A program made the translations under genes and the position numbers. Positions 27,874-35,630 of a DNA stretch of 64,000 nt are shown here, piece by piece. The stretch lies in contig CACEHR010000001.1 of the NCBI GenBank assembly GCA_902559395.1, forward strand, positions 62,001 through 126,000, written 5' to 3'. Under the pieces are notes generated by a model. That model was not told the DNA's origin. It ran no database searches and saw only the letters and a list, made by a program, of their open reading frames with translations. Origin of the DNA: an uncultured Pelagibacteraceae bacterium. Its GTDB lineage: Bacteria; Pseudomonadota; Alphaproteobacteria; Pelagibacterales; Pelagibacteraceae. Numbering within the stretch: the stretch's first letter is position 1; each line of letters opens with the position of its first letter.

Positions 27874-28496
27874 TAGAGCTTTTTTCTGCCAACACTCCTA
27901 ATGGATGGAAAATAAGTATCATGCTTGAAGAAATTGGTTATGACTATAAAGTAACCAAAGTTGATCTTGGTAAAGATGAACAATTCAAACCAGAATTCAT
28001 AAAGCTAAGTCCTTTTGGAAAAATCCCTGTCATCATTGATCATGAAAACAATAAAAGCCTCTTCGAGTCCGGCGCAATTTTAATGTATTTAGGTGATAAA
28101 AGTGGAAAACTTTATAGTGAAAAAGATAGACTGGTTATTAATCAATGGTTGATGGCTCAAATGGGAACAGTAGGACCCATGATTGGTCAACATCATCAGT
28201 TCCATCACTACAATCCAGGTAAAAGTGAGTTCGGTGAGGAAAGATATTTTAAAATTACTAAAAGAATTTATGGAGAATTAGACGCAAGATTAAAGGTGTC
28301 AAAATTTCTTGCAGGATCTGATTACACCATCGCTGATATTGCAACGTGGCCATGGATGGCAAGACATGAATGGCATGATATTGGTTTGAAAAATTATAAA
28401 AATTTATCTAGATGGTATTTAGAAATAGCTGACAGAGAAGCTGTTATTAAAGGTTATGCTTTTATGGATAAGGAAGCCAAAATTCCTAAACTTTAA
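27870..28496 (+). CDS. Glutathione S-transferase-like protein (YfcG/YghU type)
   Basis: A 208-aa GST: N-terminal thioredoxin-like domain (LFSANTPNGWKISIMLEE; KIPVIID; LFESGAILMYLG with the glutathione-binding E-S pair) and an all-alpha C-terminal domain with the ADIATWPW capping box. The TPNGWK start resembles the YfcG/Ure2-like disulfide-bond oxidoreductases. It begins inside the reductase stop (ATGA), so it belongs to the same transcript. The stop lies 4 bp from the end of the convergent small ORF. Confidence 0.9.
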   Translation: MIELFSANTPNGWKISIMLEEIGYDYKVTKVDLGKDEQFKPEFIKLSPFGKIPVIIDHENNKSLFESGAILMYLGDKSGKLYSEKDRLVINQWLMAQMGTVGPMIGQHHQFHHYNPGKSEFGEERYFKITKRIYGELDARLKVSKFLAGSDYTIADIATWPWMARHEWHDIGLKNYKNLSRWYLEIADREAVIKGYAFMDKEAKIPKL

Positions 28497-28500
28497 AGAT

Positions 28501-28596
28501 TTATCCAAATAACCTATAAAGAGTACTAAGAATTCCATAACCTGAAAATTCAATAGCTACAATAACAATAATTATTAAAATTAATTTTTTATTCAT
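28501..28596 (-). CDS. Very small membrane protein, 31 aa, unknown function
   Basis: Encodes a K-rich start, one hydrophobic helix (LILIIIVIVAI) and a polar tail ending GILSTLYRLFG. Its ATG overlaps the TGA of the 38-aa frame upstream as ATGA, the same coupling used by real operons in this window. It ends 4 bp from the GST stop, so dksA plus the two small frames fill the gap exactly. I recognise no family. The coupling and the clean hydrophobic pattern are the evidence. Confidence 0.5.
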   Translation of the reverse strand: MNKKLILIIIVIVAIEFSGYGILSTLYRLFG

Positions 28597-28709
28597 TTTA
28601 AAAATAAATATATCAACAAGACAATCCAGAAAAAAGGATAGTAAAAATAAATATATTTCTTAGCAAATAGGAAAGAGATTGAATTTTGCTTAGATGATTT
28701 CTTTTTCAT
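28593..28709 (-). CDS. Very small membrane protein, 38 aa, unknown function
   Basis: ATG at 28709 stands 2 bp after the dksA-type stop codon. The product has a basic N-terminus (MKKKSSKQ), a short amphipathic stretch and one aromatic-rich membrane helix (YFYYPFFWIVLLIYLFLK). It overlaps the 31-aa frame as ATGA. Both small genes are probably translated from the dksA mRNA. Function unknown. Confidence 0.5.
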   Translation of the reverse strand: MKKKSSKQNSISFLFAKKYIYFYYPFFWIVLLIYLFLK

Positions 28710-28711
28710 TT

Positions 28712-29227
28712 CTAGTCATCTGCATGAACTTTTTCTTCTTTTTCATGCTTTTCTTGTGCAGCAATAGTATATTTAGCAACAGGTCTTGCCATTAATCTTT
28801 TTAATCCAATTGGCTCTGCAGTGTCCAAACAATAACCATAAGTATCTTCTCGAATTCTTCTTAGAGCTTTATCAATTTCTGAAATTAATTTAATTTGTCT
28901 ATTAATTGCTTTCATCTCTACATTGCTATCAATATAGGAGTTAGCTTGGTCAACAATATCTGCAGAAATATTATTGTCATCCATCCCACCATTATATAGA
29001 GCTTCATTATTAGCTTTAATTAATTCTTTTTTCCATTCTGTTAGTCTAATTCTAAAATATACTTTGTGTTTTTCACACATATATTTTTCAGTATCTTTTG
29101 GAACGTAAGTTTTTGAAATTTTTATAGGACCTTTAGGTACAACTTTAGATGAAGTTGGTTTTGCTTTACTTACAACTTTAGTTTTTGGCTTTGATACTTT
29201 TTTCTTAGCTTTAGCAGTCTTTGGCAT
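28712..29227 (-). CDS. dksA: DksA/TraR-family RNA polymerase-binding transcription factor
   Basis: A 171-aa protein with a lysine/alanine-rich N-terminal extension of about 40 residues, a coiled-coil region with acidic residues and a C-terminal DksA finger. The finger reads YGYCLDTAEPIGLKRLMARP: only the first of the four zinc cysteines is kept. I recall that alphaproteobacterial DksA proteins commonly show this loss, so it is not a sign of decay. DksA with ppGpp tunes initiation at stable-RNA and amino-acid promoters. A near-consensus promoter precedes it and two tiny membrane-protein genes follow. Confidence 0.88.
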   Translation of the reverse strand: MPKTAKAKKKVSKPKTKVVSKAKPTSSKVVPKGPIKISKTYVPKDTEKYMCEKHKVYFRIRLTEWKKELIKANNEALYNGGMDDNNISADIVDQANSYIDSNVEMKAINRQIKLISEIDKALRRIREDTYGYCLDTAEPIGLKRLMARPVAKYTIAAQEKHEKEEKVHADD

Positions 29228-29248
29228 AGCGTAATTTTAATCGCTCGG

Positions 29249-29276
29249 AGTATATTCAGCAAATTAGGGGTGTCAA
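29249..29276 (-). promoter_or_regulatory. Strong sigma-70 promoter of dksA with G/C-rich discriminator
   Basis: On the minus strand TTGACA (29276-29271) is a perfect -35 element, followed after 16 bp by TATACT (29254-29249). The bases after the -10 are CCGAGCG, a G/C-rich discriminator unusual in this AT-rich genome. Such discriminators are typical of promoters inhibited by ppGpp/DksA, which would fit autoregulation. Confidence 0.7.
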
Positions 29277-29305
29277 GCAAGCTTAATTGATATAAATATT
29301 TATAA

Positions 29306-30626
29306 ATGACCATTAATAACAAAAATATCGATAATGTTTTTTATATTTTTGTTACAGCTCATCTAATTTTTTGGACGCTGATTCCATCACTCACAAATAA
29401 TAATTTACCACTTGATACAATCGAAGCTCTAGCTTGGGGTAGTAACTTAGATTGGGGTTTTAATAAACATCCACCAATGAGTGCTTTTTTCCCAGAAGTT
29501 TTTTATCAAATTTTTGGTTCTCAAGACTGGGCTTATTATTTATTAAGTCAAATTTTTGTAATTATTTCTTTTTATTATGTTTTTAAGTTTTCAAATGAAA
29601 TATTTAACAATAAATTATTAGGATTAATTTCTGTATTATTAATTGAAGCTATTTATTTTTATAATTTCACCACACCAGAATTTAATGTAAACGTATGTCA
29701 ATTACCATTCTTCTTTAACAGTTTATTACTCTTGGAAAATTTATAGTGGTAAAGAAATAAAGTTTTTAGATTGTATTTTTGTAGGTTTATTTGCTGCTTT
29801 TGGGTTCCTATCAAAATATCTATTTATTTATTTATTAGTTTCTATTGAACTTTTATTTGTTTATTTAATTTTCTTTAAAAAAGAGAGAAAATTTGATTTT
29901 AAATATTTTATAACTATTGAAGTTTTCTTAGTAGTTTTAGTTCCACATTTAATATGGTTATATAATAACGATTTTATTACTATTACATACGGGTTGACCA
30001 GAACAGGTTTAGAGCTATCCAGTTTTGTAGATCACATTAAATTCTCATTAATCTTTTTGTTAAAGCAATTAGGAATACTAGTTCCATTTTTTTTATTGAC
30101 ATGGTTGTTGGTCGAAAAAACTAAGTTTAAATTAAATTTTAAAGATAAAAAATTACTTTTCTTATTAGCAGTTAATATTTTGCCAATAGTTTTAATGTTT
30201 TTAACTTCATTGGTTACTGGATCAAAAATTAGAACTATGTGGATCACGCCATTTTATTTATTTTTTGGGTCATTATTTGTTTATTTGTTCCAAGCACAAA
30301 TAAAGATTAAAAATATCAAACCATTCATGATTGGATTTATTTTCTTCTTTTTTTTATCGCCAACTCTTTATGCTTATGTTTCAATTTCAAAAGATGATAA
30401 GAGAACAGATTATCTAGGTAAAGAAATTGCAATAAAAACCCAATATGCTTGGGATCAACAGTTTAATTCAACAATAAATGTTGTTTTGGGAGATGAATGG
30501 AGTGCTGGGAATTTATCTTATCACCTAAAATCACGACCTGTTTGGGAAGGGATTGTTGAGAGAGAAAAACTTGATCAATTGAAAGATTACATGTGTCTTG
30601 ATAATGTTTGTGTAGGATCAAGATAA
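29306..30626 (+). pseudogene. GT39/ArnT-like membrane glycosyltransferase, interrupted by a frameshift
   Basis: Frame one (29306-29746) encodes the N-terminus with DTIEALAWG and FNKHPPMSAFFPE, the acidic and HPP motifs of polyprenol-phosphate-sugar transferases. Between about 29708 and 29715 the frame changes: the natural continuation LTVYYSWKIYSG begins at 29715 in another frame and runs to 30626, although its first ATG-like start is only at 29994. The total, 1321 nt, is 2 nt short (or 1 too long) for an intact gene of about 440 aa. It could be a genuine pseudogene, a population variant or an assembly error. GT2 follows directly. Confidence 0.82.
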
Positions 30627-31496
30627 ATGAAATATGTAATTTTAATTCCAATTTATAATGACAGGGAGTCTTTAAAACTACTTATTGAAAATATTAATTA
30701 TGAAATAAGGGATTTAAATCATGAGATATCAATAGTTGTTATAAATGATGCTTCATCACAACAAATAGTTGATACCTATCCATATATTGAGAACTTAAAT
30801 TCAATTGAGATAATAAATATGATAGAGAACAGAGGCCACGCAAGATGTATTGCCTCTGGATTAAAATATATTTTTGAAAAAAAAGATTTTGATTTTGTAA
30901 TTCCCATGGATGGAGATGGTGAAGATAGACCTGAGGAAATTAAAAATTTTATCAAACTTTCCCAACAAGATAGCAAAAAATCTATTGTAGGCGAAAGAAT
31001 AAAAAGATCAGAGGGCTTAATTTTTAAAGCTTGTTATCAATTTCATAAATTTTTGACTTTAGCTTTTACAGGACAATCAATTAAATTTGGTAATTTTACA
31101 TGTTTATCAAAAGCAACAGTGAAAAAAATATTAGAAGAAAAAGCTACTTGGAATAGTTTTTCTGGTTCATTAAAAAAAATAGAAAAAGATTTAATTTCTA
31201 TTCCATCCATAAGAGGTAAAAGGTATTTTGGTCCGTCTCAAATGAGTTTTTTTAACTTATTAAAACACTCACTTTCAATAATTAGTGTTTTTAGAAAAAC
31301 TGTTCTAATTCGATCAGCTTTATTTATTATTTTTTATATATTGCTGATCAAAAGCTACGCCTCAGTAATTACTTCATTGCCATTAGTTTTGTTATTGATA
31401 ATGATTTATTCAATTTCTAGTTTAGCTTTAAGAGAAAATATTGAAGAGTTTAATAATTCGTTAAACAACATCCATGAAATAGATAAAATTAAGTAA
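30627..31496 (+). CDS. GT2-family glycosyltransferase, dolichol-phosphate-mannose-synthase-like
   Basis: A 289-aa GT-A-fold transferase: YVILIPIYNDRESL at the N-terminus, MDGDGEDRPEEI (metal-binding DxD region) near residues 93-104 and two C-terminal membrane helices near 230-265. Enzymes of this type load a sugar on a polyprenyl phosphate. Its start directly abuts the stop of the GT39-like gene, which would use such a lipid-linked sugar donor. Product glycan unknown. Confidence 0.85.
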   Translation: MKYVILIPIYNDRESLKLLIENINYEIRDLNHEISIVVINDASSQQIVDTYPYIENLNSIEIINMIENRGHARCIASGLKYIFEKKDFDFVIPMDGDGEDRPEEIKNFIKLSQQDSKKSIVGERIKRSEGLIFKACYQFHKFLTLAFTGQSIKFGNFTCLSKATVKKILEEKATWNSFSGSLKKIEKDLISIPSIRGKRYFGPSQMSFFNLLKHSLSIISVFRKTVLIRSALFIIFYILLIKSYASVITSLPLVLLLIMIYSISSLALRENIEEFNNSLNNIHEIDKIK

Positions 31497-31508
31497 ATAC
31501 AATTGATA

Positions 31509-31537
31509 TTGACTTAAAAATTTTTTTTTAATAACAT
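31509..31537 (+). promoter_or_regulatory. Putative promoter of the DUF1800 operon
   Basis: TTGACT at 31509-31514 and TAACAT at 31532-31537 are 17 bp apart; CATAAT at 31535-31540 is an alternative -10. The expected start near 31544 falls just before the structured, G-rich leader. Assigned by eye. Confidence 0.5.
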
Positions 31538-31549
31538 AATTTTAATGGA

Positions 31550-31588
31550 GCAAGTCTGGTTGTGCTGACTTGTAAAACAAGGGACAAC
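31550..31588 (+). ncRNA. Candidate H-type pseudoknot leader (cis-regulatory RNA)
   Basis: CAAGTC (31551-31556) pairs with GACTTG (31567-31572) as a 6-bp stem. GTTGT in its loop (31559-31563) can pair with ACAAC (31584-31588), forming an H-type pseudoknot. The intervening A-rich strand contains AAGGG (31579-31583), the only SD-like sequence before the ATG at 31597. A competing hairpin CTTG/CAAG (69-72 with 78-81 of 315xx) offers an alternative fold. Small pseudoknot riboswitches have this shape, but I do not match it to a known ligand class. Confidence 0.45.
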
Positions 31589-31596
31589 AAAAAAAT

Positions 31597-33033
31597 ATGA
31601 AAAACTATTTTAGAAAAGTTGCCTTTGGTATAGGCCCTAAAGAGAAAGTTCCTTCCGATCCACTTAATTGGGCCTTAAATCAGTTAAATGATATTCCAAA
31701 GTTATCCTGGACAGGAAAAATATACACAGAAAAAGAATTAAGAGGTCGTTATAGAGACTGGGTGTATGGTGATAGAAAAGTTTTAAGAAAAAAATACAAA
31801 GATAACAAAACTTTATATAAAACTCACAAAGATAAATTAAGACATGAAACAGGTCAAAGGTTCTGGGAGCCACTAGAAATATCTATTAGACATAATGAGG
31901 GAATTAATAGTAAGCACCCAGTGCTTGCAAAGCTATGGATGTTTTGGGGAAACTTCTTTGCTATTAGTGATAAGGATTTTTTAGCTCATTATTCAACAGG
32001 TGCTTATCAACGAGAGGTTATTCGGCCAAATTTGAATCAAACATTTGAAAAAATGGTTTACGATGTAACAACTTCATGGGCAATGATTCATCATTTGGAT
32101 AATAGTGAAAGTGCCGGACCAAAAAGTGTAACAGCTAGTGAAGATTGGAGGAAAAGAAAAAAAGAACCAGCAACTATTAATGAAAATCATGCTAGAGAAT
32201 TATTAGAACTTCACACAGTTTCTCCAAAAGCCGGTTATACACAAGAAGATGTAGTACAGCTTGCATATATAATGACAGGATGGCAACACCGATATAGTAA
32301 AAAAAATTTAGAAACAGGAAATGTTTGGTTTAACTCTGAATATCATCAAAGAGGTAAAAAAAATGTTTTAGGGAAAGAATATAAAAAAGGTAAAAAAGCA
32401 TTAGCTGTTGTAATTAAAGATTTAGTTAATCATCCAAACTGTAGAGATTTCGTTGCAGAAAGACTTTGTAGATTTTTAATTACAGATGAGCCGTCGAAAG
32501 ATATGAAACAACCAATTATTGATGCATTTAAAAAATCAGATGGCTTTATTCCTGAAATTCATAAGGCCGCACTTAAAGTTGCTTTTGAATACAATGATAA
32601 ATACAAAAAATTTCAGACACCTGAAAATTGGTTAATTCAAGTTGCAAAAATTGCAGATTTAAATTGGCCACCTTCACCAGAGCTAATGGATAAATACGAG
32701 CTAGGTCAAAGACCATTTGATTCACAACAGGAACCGAAGTGGATATTAGAAAATATTGGTCATCATCCTTATAGAGCAAAGCAACCAAATGGTTGGTCAG
32801 ATCATTCTGATGATTGGATTTCACCAGAATTATTAATTAGAAGATTAGTTTATGCAAAAGCAAGTCATAATTTTACTAAAATGGAAAATAACAAAAATGC
32901 ACAATATTATGAACAAATGGTTGAGAAAAATTTTGACAACCCGAGTAAAATAATGAAATACTTAAATCAAAAAAATAGGTCTGTTGAAAAACATACTTTA
33001 CTTTTTAATCACCCGGAGTTTTTAAAAGCATGA
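31597..33033 (+). CDS. DUF1800 family protein
   Basis: A 478-aa, mostly helical protein. The signature NENHARELLELHTVSPKAGYTQEDVVQLAYIMTGW (given here as its key residues N, E, ARELLELH, GYTQ, DV and TGW, near residues 195-230) is the DUF1800 core. No signal peptide is evident. DUF1800 genes are regularly paired with DUF1501 genes, as here with a 4-bp overlap, but no biochemical function is known to me. First gene of an eight-gene run, preceded by a possible structured leader. Confidence 0.85.
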   Translation: MKNYFRKVAFGIGPKEKVPSDPLNWALNQLNDIPKLSWTGKIYTEKELRGRYRDWVYGDRKVLRKKYKDNKTLYKTHKDKLRHETGQRFWEPLEISIRHNEGINSKHPVLAKLWMFWGNFFAISDKDFLAHYSTGAYQREVIRPNLNQTFEKMVYDVTTSWAMIHHLDNSESAGPKSVTASEDWRKRKKEPATINENHARELLELHTVSPKAGYTQEDVVQLAYIMTGWQHRYSKKNLETGNVWFNSEYHQRGKKNVLGKEYKKGKKALAVVIKDLVNHPNCRDFVAERLCRFLITDEPSKDMKQPIIDAFKKSDGFIPEIHKAALKVAFEYNDKYKKFQTPENWLIQVAKIADLNWPPSPELMDKYELGQRPFDSQQEPKWILENIGHHPYRAKQPNGWSDHSDDWISPELLIRRLVYAKASHNFTKMENNKNAQYYEQMVEKNFDNPSKIMKYLNQKNRSVEKHTLLFNHPEFLKA

Positions 33034-34181
33034 AGATATCAAGAAGAGATTTTTTAAAAACAACAGCCTTAACCTCACTATATTTTGCCGGTTTTAGTCC
33101 TCATAGTTATGCAAATTCAGGCAAAAAGAAAAATCTGGTAATTATAATGTTACGTGGTGGAATGGATGGCCTATGTGCGATCCCAGTTAAAGGCGACAAA
33201 AATTTTGAGAAATTAAGAAGTAAAATTAATCTTGATAGAACTTTAAAATTAACATCAGATTTTGATTTACATCCAGCTTTAAAAACATTCAAAAGTCTTT
33301 GGGATCAAAATTTAAGTGCTGCAGTACATGCAACAAATATTCCTTATACAGGTAGATCACATTTTGACGGCCAAAATTTAATGGAGTCGGGAGGTAAAAT
33401 ACCTTACCAAGAGAAAACAGGTTGGCTTGGAAGGGGAATGAAGACAGCTGGATTAACAGGACAAGGATTGGCTTTAGCTCTTCCTATGCCTTTATTAATT
33501 AGAGGTGTTCCAATGAATAATAATTATTTTCCTGTAGGTCGAAGTTTACCTTATCCTTCTACTCTAGAAATTATAAAACAAGCTTACAAAGAGCATGATG
33601 AAAAATTATTAAGTGACAATTTGGAAATAATTCTAAATAGAGATTTTAACAATAGATCAAGAGATGATGCTTGGATTTTAGCTTCAAGTGCTGGTACAGA
33701 GTTATCAAAACCCGATGGACCTAAAGTTGCAGTCTTTGAAGTGGATGGTTTCGACACGCATGCTGCGCAAGGAGCAACAGATGGTGCTCATGCAGATTGC
33801 CTATCAGATTATGATAATATTGTAAGATCTTTAAAATCTTCAATGTCCGAAGAGGCATTTAATAATACTTTAGTTTTAACACTAACTGAGTTTGGTAGAA
33901 CAATTAAGCAGAACAGTAGTAATGGAACAGAGCATGGTTATGGTTCAGCTATTTTAATGGCAGGTGGATTAGTTAAAAAAGCACAAGTTCATACGGATTG
34001 GCCAGGATTAAAGAAAAAAGAATTGTTTGAGGGAAGAGACTTAAATTCTACAATAGATTCAAGAGCAATCTATGCTTCAGCAATGTCTACAGTCTTTGAC
34101 GTAGATTTCAAAAAAATTACCAAAGAAGTTTTCTGGGGGGAGAGCCTACCAAATTTATCTGACAAGCTATTTAAAGCTTAA
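33030..34181 (+). CDS. DUF1501 family protein, Tat-exported, sulfatase/phosphatase-like fold
   Basis: A 383-aa protein with a twin-arginine signal peptide (SRRDFLKTTAL, residues 4-14, then a hydrophobic stretch and SYA). DUF1501 landmarks are LRGGMDGL near residue 41, GRSHFDGQ, FEVDGFDTHAAQG and LTEFGRTIKQN with EHGYGSA; these His/Asp residues suggest a metal-dependent alkaline-phosphatase-superfamily site. It would act folded in the periplasm. The start overlaps DUF1800 as ATGA and the next gene begins 3 bp after its stop. Substrate unknown. Confidence 0.87.
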   Translation: MKISRRDFLKTTALTSLYFAGFSPHSYANSGKKKNLVIIMLRGGMDGLCAIPVKGDKNFEKLRSKINLDRTLKLTSDFDLHPALKTFKSLWDQNLSAAVHATNIPYTGRSHFDGQNLMESGGKIPYQEKTGWLGRGMKTAGLTGQGLALALPMPLLIRGVPMNNNYFPVGRSLPYPSTLEIIKQAYKEHDEKLLSDNLEIILNRDFNNRSRDDAWILASSAGTELSKPDGPKVAVFEVDGFDTHAAQGATDGAHADCLSDYDNIVRSLKSSMSEEAFNNTLVLTLTEFGRTIKQNSSNGTEHGYGSAILMAGGLVKKAQVHTDWPGLKKKELFEGRDLNSTIDSRAIYASAMSTVFDVDFKKITKEVFWGESLPNLSDKLFKA

Positions 34182-34184
34182 TTC

Positions 34185-35630
34185 ATGAAAAAACTTATAC
34201 TTATTATTTTTAGCTTAGTATTTTTGTCCAGCAACGTATTTGCAAGTGATAATTATCTTAACGAGTTTAACAAGTGGTTATTAGACAACGGTCATACTCA
34301 GTATATAAATATTGAACAAAAAGCAGGATGCAAAAAATTAATTCAAAAACATGGTTTAAAAGTACCAAAGGTTGGTCTTATTGATGAACCAAAGGTTAAA
34401 ACTAACGAGTGGTTCTGGCTTGAATGTCATAAAATTCAAGCTACAAATAATCTAAAAATAAAATTTTTTAAATCATCAGAAATCCCTTGGGGCACAAAGC
34501 CTAATAAGGATACCCTGCTTTACTATTTATTTAGTTACCTAGAAATGGAAAATGAATATGACCGTGCTGGATCTAAAGGATCTAAAAATCCTTATAAATT
34601 TAAAACAGAATTAAGAAATGATAAAACTTCAAAATTTATTGAAAAACACATGCAAAAGACGGCTTTGCTTAGTTACTTACTTTATGAAGATAATAAAATT
34701 ACAATAGACAAAATATCACCGAAAGAAAGGTTTGGAATTTTGTATAATAACAACACTCAGTTTACAAGCGCGTCAGTAGGAAAAAGTCTAGCTTCTTATG
34801 TTACAGGTCATGCAATATGTAAAGGATATATAAACGGAGTTGATCATAGATTAAATGATTGGCCTCTATTAGAAAATACACTTTTTTATGATCAAAAATT
34901 AATCAATATTCTAAATATGGCTGCAGGTCATCAACAGTATGCTGATAAAGATTTAAAAACAAATAAATACAAAAAAAATGCAAACGCAAATACAGTTGAA
35001 TTTCACTTAAAAAAGGGAGTTTTTAAAAATTCAAAAAAAGCAAAAAGCAAATACCAATATACTAACTTTCTCAGCAATCTTTTAATAAATTATGTTTGGT
35101 TCAAATCAGAAGGCAAATTTCAAAATCTTTTAGATGAAATATTTATAGATAAAGCAAAAGTAGAAAACGATGTATGGTTTTTGAAAATGAATGATAGAAC
35201 TGTTAAATCCAATAATAGAAATAATACAATCTTAAAAGAATATAAAGTAAGAGATCAAGATGGTCCTATAAGATATTCATTTAGAGCTTCAAGGTATGAT
35301 TATTTGAGAATAGCTAAAGCAATGTTGGACGATTGGCAAAATGATACTTGTGTTGGAAAATATTTAAAAACTTTGCACGAATTAAGAATTCCTATGAATC
35401 ACAAATGGAAAGACGACAACACATCAACACTAAACCCAAAATCATATGCAGGAAAGTTTTATACAAATTATACAGGGATGAAAAAAAGAAATGTAATGGG
35501 AATGAATGGTTTTGCTGGCCAAAATATAATGATAGATTTTGATTTAGGAAGAATTGTTGTGATTAATTCAATGCATACAGACTACAATTGGAAAAAAATA
35601 GCGCATTCTGTAATTAAAAAAGGTCAATGA
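34185..35630 (+). CDS. Secreted beta-lactamase-family serine hydrolase (paralogue 1)
   Basis: A 481-aa protein with a Sec signal peptide (about 1-20, ending VFA). The serine-hydrolase site S-V-G-K is at 197-200, with a Y-T-N triad near residue 287 and the C-terminal GFAGQNIMIDF strand in place of the KTG box, a class C beta-lactamase/esterase (PF00144-like) layout. The N-terminal 150 residues are family-specific. It is closely similar to the next gene, clearly a tandem duplicate. In this context it may be an esterase, for example a deacylase of a glycan; antibiotic resistance is unlikely. Confidence 0.78.
   Translation: MKKLILIIFSLVFLSSNVFASDNYLNEFNKWLLDNGHTQYINIEQKAGCKKLIQKHGLKVPKVGLIDEPKVKTNEWFWLECHKIQATNNLKIKFFKSSEIPWGTKPNKDTLLYYLFSYLEMENEYDRAGSKGSKNPYKFKTELRNDKTSKFIEKHMQKTALLSYLLYEDNKITIDKISPKERFGILYNNNTQFTSASVGKSLASYVTGHAICKGYINGVDHRLNDWPLLENTLFYDQKLINILNMAAGHQQYADKDLKTNKYKKNANANTVEFHLKKGVFKNSKKAKSKYQYTNFLSNLLINYVWFKSEGKFQNLLDEIFIDKAKVENDVWFLKMNDRTVKSNNRNNTILKEYKVRDQDGPIRYSFRASRYDYLRIAKAMLDDWQNDTCVGKYLKTLHELRIPMNHKWKDDNTSTLNPKSYAGKFYTNYTGMKKRNVMGMNGFAGQNIMIDFDLGRIVVINSMHTDYNWKKIAHSVIKKGQ

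Noticed and set aside
29994-30626. A separate 210-aa membrane protein gene
   Set aside because: Its sequence continues upstream in frame to 29715 and joins the GT39 N-terminal half through a frameshift, so it is the second half of one broken gene.
31550-31588. Known riboswitch class (preQ1-I, SAM-II or SAM-V) upstream of DUF1800
   Set aside because: The shape is H-type, but the conserved core bases I remember for those classes are not present and the downstream genes do not fit their usual regulons.
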